Of a DNA stretch of 64,000 nt, positions 34,244-41,584 are shown piece after piece. The position numbers were made by a program, and so were the translations under genes. The stretch covers positions 1 to 64,000 of the forward strand of contig CAYQTL010000008.1 of assembly GCA_964420405.1 (NCBI GenBank), read 5' to 3'. A model generated the notes under the pieces. That model had not been told where the DNA came from and searched no databases. It worked only from the letters and a program-made list of their open reading frames with translations. Origin of the DNA: CAYQTL01 sp964420405 (GTDB lineage Bacteria > Acidobacteriota > Thermoanaerobaculia > Thermoanaerobaculales > Sulfomarinibacteraceae). Position 1 is the stretch's first letter. Each line of letters begins with the position of its first letter.

Positions 34244-35739
34244 GCGAGCAGCTCCCCGGCGTCGGCACGGATCCCCTCGGCGACCCTGTCGGCCAGCGCC
34301 ATGACGGTGACGTAGGGGTTGACCTCCGAGCTACGAGGAAACAGAGACGAGTCCGCCACCCTCAGCCACGGCAGGCCGTGGACGCGTCCCATGTCGTCGG
34401 TCACCGAGTCGGCCGGGTCGACACCCATCCGGCAGCCTCCCATCAGGTGCGCGCTGGTGACCGAGATCCTGCCGGGCACCACGCGGTCGCGGGAAATCAG
34501 CGTCCCGACCCGTCCGGCGTCGGCGGCGTCGAGGAAGAACGTGCGGCCCGCCGGGGCGTGGACCCGGCGCGCGCCGGCCGCGAAGAAGATCCGGGCGCTG
34601 GTGATCATCGAGGCGTGCAGCGCGTCCAGGACGCCGCCTTCCAGCGTGTAGTCCACCACGGGCTCGCCGGCGGCGTCGACCGTCACGCGGTTCGAGGCCC
34701 GGGCGGGATCGACCGCCAGCACCAGGATCATCTGCAGCCGCGGGAACGCCCGCATCAGCTCCGCGTGCTCGGACCCGAAGCCGATCAGGTTCTTCGCGGT
34801 GGTGAAGGGGAAGTACATGCAGGTCTCGAGGAGGTATCCGTGGGATCGCCGGAACTGGTCGCAGTAGTAGCTCTTGGGGTGGCCGACGAAGTTCGTGATC
34901 GGCCGCGGGTGCTCCCCCACCAGGATCAGGGCCGGGTGCAGCGTCAGGAACCGGCCGACCGCCGGGAGCCCGCCGCCCATGCCGGAGCGCAGCAGCAGGG
35001 CCGGAGTCTGGAGCGCGCCTGCGCACACGACCACCACCTTCGCTCGCACCCGCACCTCGCCCGGCTCCCACGCCGAGGGCTCGCCGTAGTCGGGGTTCGC
35101 GACCACCGCCTCCACCGCCCGCTCGCCGATCCTCGTCACCCGGCAGTTGGTCACCACCTCGACCCCTGCCGCCTCGGCGGCCGGCAGCTGGACGCGGTGC
35201 GTCCCGGTCTTGGCCGCGTTGGGGCAGCCCAGGTTGCACAGGCTCGAGCCGCGGCATCCGTCGACGTTGACGGGGAACTGCTCCACGCGGTAGCCGAGGG
35301 CCTCGCAGCCCTGCCGGAACAGCCGGTTGTTGTCGTTGATCTCGGCCTCGTCGAGGAGGTGGGCTCCGTTCTGCCCGAGGTACTTGAGCGATCGCCGGGA
35401 GAGGTCGTCCAGCTCGAGCCCAGGGACCGCCCACTCGTCGAGCACCTCCCGCGGCATGGCCAGCGACGTCCCCGTGTAGACGACGGTCGAGCCGCCGTAC
35501 GCGCGCCCCGCCGCCAGGGTCATCGTCCGGTCGCGGGTCAGGACGCCGCCCGAGTCGAAGTAGAGCCTGCGAGCCATCTCGACCTCGCGGCCGGTGTACT
35601 CCTCCTCACGCAGCTTCGCACCCCACTCGAGCACCACCACCCGCATCCCGCCGGCGACGAGCGGCGCCAGCTCGGCGGCCACCGTGCCGCCGCCGGCCCC
35701 CGAGCCGATCACGACAACGTCCGCCGTCACCTCACGCAC
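34240..35739 (-). CDS. GMC-family FAD-dependent oxidoreductase
   Basis: A 499-residue flavoenzyme: FAD-binding VVIGSGAGGGTVAAEL near the start, GGSTVVYTG, a cysteine cluster CRGSSLCNLGC and the C-terminal SAHLMGGCRMG carrying the usual catalytic histidine. This pattern is closest to long-chain alcohol oxidases and the large subunits of membrane-linked sugar or alcohol dehydrogenases. The GTG start at 35739 overlaps the small-subunit gene by eight bases. With that subunit and the downstream ThDP enzyme it suggests oxidation of an alcohol to a carbonyl compound, then carboligation or decarboxylation (inference). Confidence 0.85.
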   Translation of the reverse strand: MREVTADVVVIGSGAGGGTVAAELAPLVAGGMRVVVLEWGAKLREEEYTGREVEMARRLYFDSGGVLTRDRTMTLAAGRAYGGSTVVYTGTSLAMPREVLDEWAVPGLELDDLSRRSLKYLGQNGAHLLDEAEINDNNRLFRQGCEALGYRVEQFPVNVDGCRGSSLCNLGCPNAAKTGTHRVQLPAAEAAGVEVVTNCRVTRIGERAVEAVVANPDYGEPSAWEPGEVRVRAKVVVVCAGALQTPALLLRSGMGGGLPAVGRFLTLHPALILVGEHPRPITNFVGHPKSYYCDQFRRSHGYLLETCMYFPFTTAKNLIGFGSEHAELMRAFPRLQMILVLAVDPARASNRVTVDAAGEPVVDYTLEGGVLDALHASMITSARIFFAAGARRVHAPAGRTFFLDAADAGRVGTLISRDRVVPGRISVTSAHLMGGCRMGVDPADSVTDDMGRVHGLPWLRVADSSLFPRSSEVNPYVTVMALADRVAEGIRADAGELLA

Positions 35740-36136
35740 CGAGCGCCCCCCGGCTGTCGAAGCGCGGCGCGTAGCCGATCTCCTCCCACGCCCCGGGGCG
35801 CCCGTAGTAGCCCATGAAGACGATCGCCTTCAACCCCCAGAAGCCCTTCCGCAGCAGCCCGACGGGACAGTCCTCCAGGAACCGCAGGACGCGGTCCTGG
35901 CGGTCGCCGTCGAGCCGCTCGAACGGCGCCCCGAACCGGATGAGCGGCGCCCAGCGGATGACCCCGAGGAACACACCGACCTGGCGGCGCACCGCAGGCG
36001 GGCGGTCCTGCAGGGCCCGGTCGACGATGGCGGAGAATCGGCCGCGGTCGGTCGCCGACAGCTCCGCGAGCCCCGGGACGATCCGTACGGCCACCGTCTG
36101 CAGGAGCACGGCCCTGTCCTGGGAGAGGGACTCCAC
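35732..36136 (-). CDS. GMC dehydrogenase small-subunit-like protein
   Basis: A 134-residue helical protein ending GYAPRFDSRGALGA. The segment GFWGLKAIVFMGYYGRP followed by WEEIGY is typical of the gluconate 2-dehydrogenase subunit 3 / GMC partner family, which precedes GMC oxidoreductases in many operons. There is no Tat signal, unlike many family members. GTG 36136 is placed by the TATGAT box six bases upstream; two ATGs further upstream would put the promoter inside the gene. First gene of the small subunit, GMC, ThDP operon. Confidence 0.65.
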   Translation of the reverse strand: MESLSQDRAVLLQTVAVRIVPGLAELSATDRGRFSAIVDRALQDRPPAVRRQVGVFLGVIRWAPLIRFGAPFERLDGDRQDRVLRFLEDCPVGLLRKGFWGLKAIVFMGYYGRPGAWEEIGYAPRFDSRGALGA

Positions 36137-36142
36137 GGGGCC

Positions 36143-36148
36143 ATCATA
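36143..36148 (-). promoter_or_regulatory. Predicted leaderless -10 box of the GMC operon
   Basis: TATGAT on the minus strand, exactly six bases before GTG 36136. It lies in a 30-base spacer shared with the divergent gene at 36167. Confidence 0.5.
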
Positions 36149-36154
36149 CCGTGC

Positions 36155-36160
36155 CATCAT
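36155..36160 (+). promoter_or_regulatory. Weak leaderless -10 box for the gene at 36167
   Basis: CATCAT, six bases before GTG 36167. It is weaker than the others but has the same spacing. Confidence 0.3.
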
Positions 36161-36166
36161 CGGCGG

Positions 36167-36640
36167 GTGCTGCGGATCGGCTTCGAGCTCGAGGGCGAGG
36201 GACGTGGCGTCCTGACACTGGTCACCGACGACCTTCAGGTGCGGGTCGCGGCCGGCGACGCGAGCGATCCGCTCGGCGATCTGGCGTCGGCCGTCGTCGC
36301 GCTGCTGACGGGCCAGCGGGAGGCGGCGTTCTCGACCTTCGACCCTCCCGCGGAGCACCTCTGGCGGCTGCGCCAGACCGGACGCGGCGCGGTGGTCTTC
36401 GAGGTGGAGCGCAGCGACGCCTGCGTCGATCTCGAGCCCGGCGCGCCCCGACGCTCGCTGCTGGCCGTGACGCTGCCGCTGCGGGACGTCGCGGTCGCCG
36501 TGCTCGAGCTGCTGGAAGGAATCTCCCGCTCCCACGGTGTCGCCGGCTACCGCCAGATCTGGCGGAGCCACGCGTTCCCGTCGGCGCAGCGGGCGAAGCT
36601 GCGCACCCTCGTCAAGCGGTCGCGGGAGCGGCCAGCGTAG
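36167..36640 (+). CDS. Hypothetical protein
   Basis: A 157-residue acidic then basic protein without signal peptide or membrane helix. Alternating hydrophobic strands in the first 110 residues (IGFELEGEGRGVLTLV, AVTLPLRDVAVAVLELL) suggest a compact alpha/beta domain. I do not recognise it. GTG 36167 starts 30 bases from the divergent GMC operon, so the two promoters must overlap. Function unknown. Confidence 0.55.
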   Translation: MLRIGFELEGEGRGVLTLVTDDLQVRVAAGDASDPLGDLASAVVALLTGQREAAFSTFDPPAEHLWRLRQTGRGAVVFEVERSDACVDLEPGAPRRSLLAVTLPLRDVAVAVLELLEGISRSHGVAGYRQIWRSHAFPSAQRAKLRTLVKRSRERPA

Positions 36641-36690
36641 CCGCCGCCGGCGACCGGACCCACCGGTCCACCGTCCCCCCCTTCGGCCCG

Positions 36691-37716
36691 TCACACCCTT
36701 CGCGTCCCAGTCATCACGAGCCCTGAGAAACCCCACGGCAGGCAGTCGACGACCCGCCCGCCGTCCAGTCCCTCCTCCTCGACCCACCGCTCGAGCTCGG
36801 CCCTGGAGAAACGGAACTCGTGGGGAGCGCCGAACCTGTCCTCGATGGAGCTCGCGACTGCCCGCAGACCCGGGAAGGTGCCGTACGGTATGTGCCGCGC
36901 GGTGCGCTCCAGGCCCGCCGCCCGGAGAACCCGCGCCGGGATCACGAGGGCGCCGAGGACGACCGGCGCCACCATCCAGGACAGCAGCCGGAGCGTCGCC
37001 GGGGGCAGCCGGGTCGTCACCGTCCGGAGGCGGTTGACCTGCAGCAGCAGGAAACGCTTCGCTGGAAGATCGGAGAAGTCCTTGTACACGAACACCGTGA
37101 TGCGCCCGCCCGGGCGCAGGCGCTGGACGAGCTCGGCGAACCCGCGCCGGGGATCGGCGGTGTGGTGGAGGACACCGAAGCTGTAGACGAAGTCGAACGC
37201 GGATCGTGCGAACGGCGGCGCGAGAAGGTCGCCCCTCACCAGGTCGGCGTTCGGCAACCTGCAGGCGGCGTCCGCCCGCAGCAGCGGCCCCTCCGACAGG
37301 TCGACGCCGACCACGTGCGCCTCCGGGTGGGCGGCTGCGAGGGCGATCGCAGTGCCGGCGCTGCCGCACCCGGCGTCGAGGCCGATCCCCGGTGCCACGA
37401 TGTCGTGGCCCGAGGCGAGTCGGAGCAGCTCGGCGTGGGACGTCGCCGGGGCGCGGTAGCCGCGGGACGCGGGCCGCGGCGTCCGCCCAGGGTGCTCGTG
37501 GGCGGCCCAGATGTCCGAGTACAGCCGGGCGGTGGCGTCCGACCCGCCGCCGGGCAGGAGGTGGGGCACTCCCCGTATCACCGGATAGCGACCGTCGCAC
37601 GCCACGCACCGCAGCTCGCCGTCGATCATCTCGGCGCCGCACGCTGTGCCGCCGACCGGCTCGACCGGTCCCCGGCAGCGAGGGCACGCCAGGACCGGCA
37701 CCATCGACGTCTTCAC
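36691..37716 (-). CDS. Zinc-ribbon plus class I methyltransferase
   Basis: A 341-residue protein. The N terminus is a Trm112-like zinc ribbon with CPRC and CVAC pairs and the YPVIRGVPHLLP stretch that typically follows. The methyltransferase core has GLDAGCGSAGTAIALA (motif I), VVGVDLSEGPL and FSFGVLHHTADPRRG-type motifs. A hydrophobic stretch near residues 245-265 could be membrane-associated. Relatives methylate lipids, quinones or small metabolites. GTG 37716 is placed by a TAGTCT box six bases upstream. Confidence 0.8.
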   Translation of the reverse strand: MKTSMVPVLACPRCRGPVEPVGGTACGAEMIDGELRCVACDGRYPVIRGVPHLLPGGGSDATARLYSDIWAAHEHPGRTPRPASRGYRAPATSHAELLRLASGHDIVAPGIGLDAGCGSAGTAIALAAAHPEAHVVGVDLSEGPLLRADAACRLPNADLVRGDLLAPPFARSAFDFVYSFGVLHHTADPRRGFAELVQRLRPGGRITVFVYKDFSDLPAKRFLLLQVNRLRTVTTRLPPATLRLLSWMVAPVVLGALVIPARVLRAAGLERTARHIPYGTFPGLRAVASSIEDRFGAPHEFRFSRAELERWVEEEGLDGGRVVDCLPWGFSGLVMTGTRRV

Positions 37717-37722
37717 ACCGCC

Positions 37723-37728
37723 AGACTA
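37723..37728 (-). promoter_or_regulatory. Predicted leaderless -10 box for the methyltransferase at 37716
   Basis: TAGTCT on the minus strand, exactly six bases before GTG 37716. Confidence 0.5.
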
Positions 37729-37877
37729 GCACCGGGCGTCACCGGGAGGAGACCGCGTCGGGCGATCCCCCCGGATCCTGCGCCAGCGGGGACCGCGCTG
37801 CCGACGGGCCGCGGTCACGCCGCACGGGCGACCGCTCCGCAGGAATGGCATGCGGGTCGCCGAGGGTTGGCCGGCCC

Positions 37878-38279
37878 ATGGAGACGTCACCCGCTTCCGC
37901 CGCCGGGCTGTTCGCACTGCGTGTCGGCGCCGGCCTGATGATGCTCGTCGCCCACGGCTGGCCCAAGCTGGCCGGGTTCGCGGTCTACGCCGAGCGGTTT
38001 CCCGACCCCATCGGCGTCGGCCCGGTGACCAGCCTCGTGCTCGCGATCCTCGCCGAGGTCGTCTGCGCCGTCCTCGTCGTGGTCGGCCTCGGCACGAGGT
38101 TCGCAGCGGTACCGCTGGTGATCACGATGCTCGTCGCAGGCCTGGTCGTCCACGCCCCCGACCCGTGGGCGAAGAAGGAGCTCGCGCTGCTCTACGCGAC
38201 GGTCTTCGCCACCCTGGTCCTTGCAGGCGGAGGCCGCTGGTCCCTCGACGCTGTCATCGCCTCGAGGCGTCGCGGGTGA
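37878..38279 (+). CDS. DoxX-family membrane protein
   Basis: A 133-residue protein with four transmembrane helices, opening LFALRVGAGLMMLVAHGWPK, with the conserved helix-1 His-Gly and the LAEVVCAVLVVVGLGTRFA stretch of DoxX proteins. Some relatives take part in thiosulfate or quinone-linked redox, many are uncharacterised. ATG 37878 is the only good start. Its last 26 bases overlap the end of the convergent glycosyltransferase gene. Confidence 0.8.
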   Translation: METSPASAAGLFALRVGAGLMMLVAHGWPKLAGFAVYAERFPDPIGVGPVTSLVLAILAEVVCAVLVVVGLGTRFAAVPLVITMLVAGLVVHAPDPWAKKELALLYATVFATLVLAGGGRWSLDAVIASRRRG

Positions 38280-39222
38280 CGGCCACGTCACCGCCCTCGG
38301 TGGTCTCCTCCACCAGGTAGATCGGCCGGCCCTTGACCTCCTCGAAGACCCGCGCCAGGTACTCGCCCAGGATGCCGATCATGATCAGCTGGACGCCGCC
38401 CAGGAACAGGATCGACGCCATCATCGAGGTGTAGCCCGGGTAGTTGATCCCGAGCGCCTTGAGCACGATCACCACGACGATGTAGAGGAACGACAGCAGC
38501 GAAACCAGGAACCCGAGAGCGGTGCCGAGCCGCAGCGGCAGGAATGAGAACGAAGTGATGCCGTCGAGGGCGAACGCCACCATCTTGCGGATCGGGTACT
38601 TGGTCTCACCGGCCGCGCGGGATGCCCGCCGGTAGCGCACCGCCGTCTGGCGGAAGCCGATCCAGCTCACCAGCCCGCGAATGAAGCGGTTGCGCTCGGG
38701 CAGCGAGCGGAACGCCGCCAGCGCGCGCTCGCCCATGAGTCGGAAGTCGCCGGTGTCGATCGGGATGTGGACGTTGGTGATGCGCTGCATGAGGCGGTAG
38801 AACGCCGCGGCCGTGACCCGCTTGAACCAGGTCTCGCCCTCACGCTCGACGCGCTGACCGTAGACCACCTCGTAGCCCTCGCGCCACCGCGCCACCATCT
38901 CCGGGATGACCTCCGGCGGGTCCTGGAGGTCGGCGTCGATGATCACCGCCGCGCGGCCGCGCGCCGCGTCCACCCCGGCCGTCAGCGCGGCCTGGTGGCC
39001 GAAGTTGCGGGCGAAGCGGATCCCCCTCACGCGGCGCTCCCGCGCCGCCAACACCGACACCGCCCGCCAGGTCCCGTCGGTTGAGCCGTCGTCGACGAAG
39101 AGCACCTCGAGGCCGTCGACCACGCCGTCGAGAGCCGCCACCAGCCGCCGGTACATCGGCTCGACGTTCTCCTGCTCGTTGAACGCGGGGATCACCACCG
39201 TCAGCTCGGGGCGCTCAGTCAT
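38254..39222 (-). CDS. Polyprenyl-phosphate glycosyltransferase (GtrB/DPM1-like)
   Basis: A 322-residue GT2 enzyme. LTVVIPAFNEQENVEPMYRR, FVDDGSTDGTW and IDADLQDPPE (DxD-type metal site) are standard for DPM1/ArnC/GtrB. Two C-terminal helices (near 230-255 and 265-290) anchor it in the membrane, and EYLARVFEEVKGRPIY closes the protein. It attaches a sugar to a polyprenyl phosphate, giving the lipid-linked donor for membrane glycosyltransferases. It overlaps the Agl23-like gene by eight bases, so it probably makes the donor used by that protein. Confidence 0.9.
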   Translation of the reverse strand: MTERPELTVVIPAFNEQENVEPMYRRLVAALDGVVDGLEVLFVDDGSTDGTWRAVSVLAARERRVRGIRFARNFGHQAALTAGVDAARGRAAVIIDADLQDPPEVIPEMVARWREGYEVVYGQRVEREGETWFKRVTAAAFYRLMQRITNVHIPIDTGDFRLMGERALAAFRSLPERNRFIRGLVSWIGFRQTAVRYRRASRAAGETKYPIRKMVAFALDGITSFSFLPLRLGTALGFLVSLLSFLYIVVVIVLKALGINYPGYTSMMASILFLGGVQLIMIGILGEYLARVFEEVKGRPIYLVEETTEGGDVAVTRDASRR

Positions 39223-41584
39223 CCTCGACCTCGATGTGCCACACCGCGCCGGCCAGGTCACCGATCCAGAGGGCGCCGCCTGCCGCCGCGACGCCGGTCG
39301 GCGTCACGCCGGAGCCCCTCAGATCGAGGAGCCGCACGTCGCCATCCGCATCCACCAGCCAGAGCGAGCTCCGCGGCGTGTCGCTCGCGATCCAGCGACC
39401 GTCTCCGAGCACCGCCACCTGCGGACGGGAGTAGAAGTCGCTCCAGCCCTCGTCGAGCCGCACCTCCCGCCGCAGCCGGCCGTCGGCCCCGATCTCGAGC
39501 AGTCGGCGGTTGCCGGTGTCGCAGACGGCGACGGCGTCGTCGCCGGTCCAGGTCACCCCGCCCGGCTCGACGAGACCCTCCCAGCCGTCCCCAGACGCGA
39601 GCACCGACGGCGGCCCGAGGTCCGGCGGGTACAGCACGAGCCGCTTGCTGCCGGTGTCGGCCACGACCACGGCGCCCAGCCCGGACACCGCCAGCGAGCG
39701 GGGTCCGAACCAGCCGCCCTCCGGCGGCGGCAGGACCGAGGTGGCTCCGGTCCCAACCTCGATCCGCACGACTCTGTGGTTCCAGGTGTCGGCCACCAGG
39801 ACCGCGCCGCTTCCCAGCCAGGCGACGTCCTCGGGCTGGTTGAAGACCTCGCCGGGAGCGAGCTCCCGCACGGCGCCCTCCGGGTCGACGAGCACCACCT
39901 CCGAGAGGGCGGTGTCGGCCGCCACCACCCCCGTGGCGCCGATGTCGACACCGCGGATCTCGCCGAACCAGCCGTCTCCCAGCACGGTCGCCGAGCGGGC
40001 GCCGAGGACCCGCTGGAGTGCGGCGGGCGGCGGCTCCGTCCGGCGCTGGGCCGCCCCGCCGTCGCCGCGGCGCAGCACCACGACGTCGCTCGAGCCGATC
40101 ACGCCCCACGGTCGCCGGGTGAGCATGTACCGCAGCCAGTCCCCGGGCGAGGGATCGCCCTCGTACATCAGCCACCAGGCCCGCAGCGGGATCCGCTCCC
40201 GCACGTAGCCGGGTCCCAGCGTCGCGCGCACCTGCACCTCGTCCTCGAGGTCACAGATCACCACCGGGGGCCGGTCGCCCCGCCGCGGCAGCCCCCACCA
40301 GATCGGCGCCGACCGCAGGTGCCAGTTGAGCGGCCAGGCCGCCTCGCCGTCCACCGCGGCCACGAAGTGCACTCCTTCGGGACGTTCCAGCTCGACCACC
40401 TCGCGCGCCACCGCCGTCAGCTCGGGCGTGGTCTGGACGAAGTGCAGCGACTCGACCCGCGGCTGACCCGGGGTGATCTCGTCGAGCACGAAGTTGGCTG
40501 ACAGGGTCGCCGCCGCGGTCGCCACCAGACCGGCCGCCGCCAGGCTCCGGCTCCACCAGCGGCCGCGGGGTCCGAAGGTGCGGGCCAGCTGGGCTCCCGC
40601 CAGCGGCAGGAACGCCCACACTTGGTGCACGCCGAGCCATGGCACCTTCTCGCCCAGGTACATGTACATCAGGATCGACAGGACGCCGAAGGCGTACAGC
40701 CCGAGCTCGACAGGACGCAGTCGCCGCCACCGGCGCGCGACCCACGCGGTCGCCGCCGCGATCGGCAGGAACTCGTACTGCAGCAGCCGCGGCAGGTAGA
40801 ACCACCACGGCCCGGCCACCCGCTGGATGGAGTGCTGGCCCCACCAGTAGCGGATCGCGTCGAGCGGGAAGAGCCAGTCCTCGGGATGGGCGAACCCGGC
40901 GGTGTACAGCGGCACGGTGACCACCACGAACGCCCCGGCCGCCATGGCGATCCCGCTCCACTGGGCGGCGAGCCAGTGCCGCGTGAGACGGACCGCCCTC
41001 GGGATCCCCGCGTCCACCGCCAGCAGGAGCGCCGTCAGGCCGAGCAGCGCGGAGGTGACGTAGGCGTTCTCCTTGGTGGCGAACGCCAGCCCGGACCAGG
41101 CGCCGACCGCGACCCACGCGAGCGTCGAGCCCCGGGCGGCCCGCCAGAAGGCAACCACCGCCGCCGACGCCGTCAGCAGCTCCAGGACGTCCATGCGCAG
41201 GAAACGGCCGTAGTACAGGATCAGCGGCGAGATGGTCGCCAGCAGCCCGGTCCACCAGGCGGCGCGCCCGCCGAACGGGCGCCGGAGGCACCACGCCACC
41301 CCGAGCAGCCCGATCCCGGCGAGCGCGGTCGACAGGCGCGCCGTGAAGTCCGAGTCCCCGGCGACGAGGTAGAAACCGGCGGTGAGGTAGTACAGCAGCG
41401 GACCGTGGTAGGTGGGGTCATAGCGGTAGACGCCACGCTCGGCGAGGTCCCACGACAGCTTGGCGTGGATCGACTCGTCGTGGTGGAAGCTGCGTTCGCC
41501 CAGCTGCACGAGATGCAAGGTGAGCGACAGCGCCAGCAGCAGCAGCCACGCGACCGCGGTCCTGCGGGGAATCCGGGCCGTCAT
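39215..41584 (-). CDS. Agl23-like (TIGR03663) membrane protein fused to an NHL-type beta-propeller
   Basis: A 789-residue protein. Residues 1-350 form a GT-C-type membrane domain with about ten helices and the FHHDESIHAKLSW and YDPTYHGPLLYYLT motifs of the TIGR03663 family, often encoded next to DUF2298 proteins in Chloroflexi and archaea. A soluble domain follows, then from about 520 to the end at least five NHL-like repeats (VAWLGSGAVLVADTWNHRVV, SGLGAVVVADTGSKRLVLY, WTGDDAVAVCDTGNRRLLEI). The ATG shares an ATGA overlap with the upstream gene. Likely a polyprenol-sugar-using glycosyltransferase or flippase partner; the propeller fusion is unusual to me. Confidence 0.8.
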   Translation of the reverse strand: MTARIPRRTAVAWLLLLALSLTLHLVQLGERSFHHDESIHAKLSWDLAERGVYRYDPTYHGPLLYYLTAGFYLVAGDSDFTARLSTALAGIGLLGVAWCLRRPFGGRAAWWTGLLATISPLILYYGRFLRMDVLELLTASAAVVAFWRAARGSTLAWVAVGAWSGLAFATKENAYVTSALLGLTALLLAVDAGIPRAVRLTRHWLAAQWSGIAMAAGAFVVVTVPLYTAGFAHPEDWLFPLDAIRYWWGQHSIQRVAGPWWFYLPRLLQYEFLPIAAATAWVARRWRRLRPVELGLYAFGVLSILMYMYLGEKVPWLGVHQVWAFLPLAGAQLARTFGPRGRWWSRSLAAAGLVATAAATLSANFVLDEITPGQPRVESLHFVQTTPELTAVAREVVELERPEGVHFVAAVDGEAAWPLNWHLRSAPIWWGLPRRGDRPPVVICDLEDEVQVRATLGPGYVRERIPLRAWWLMYEGDPSPGDWLRYMLTRRPWGVIGSSDVVVLRRGDGGAAQRRTEPPPAALQRVLGARSATVLGDGWFGEIRGVDIGATGVVAADTALSEVVLVDPEGAVRELAPGEVFNQPEDVAWLGSGAVLVADTWNHRVVRIEVGTGATSVLPPPEGGWFGPRSLAVSGLGAVVVADTGSKRLVLYPPDLGPPSVLASGDGWEGLVEPGGVTWTGDDAVAVCDTGNRRLLEIGADGRLRREVRLDEGWSDFYSRPQVAVLGDGRWIASDTPRSSLWLVDADGDVRLLDLRGSGVTPTGVAAAGGALWIGDLAGAVWHIEVEDD

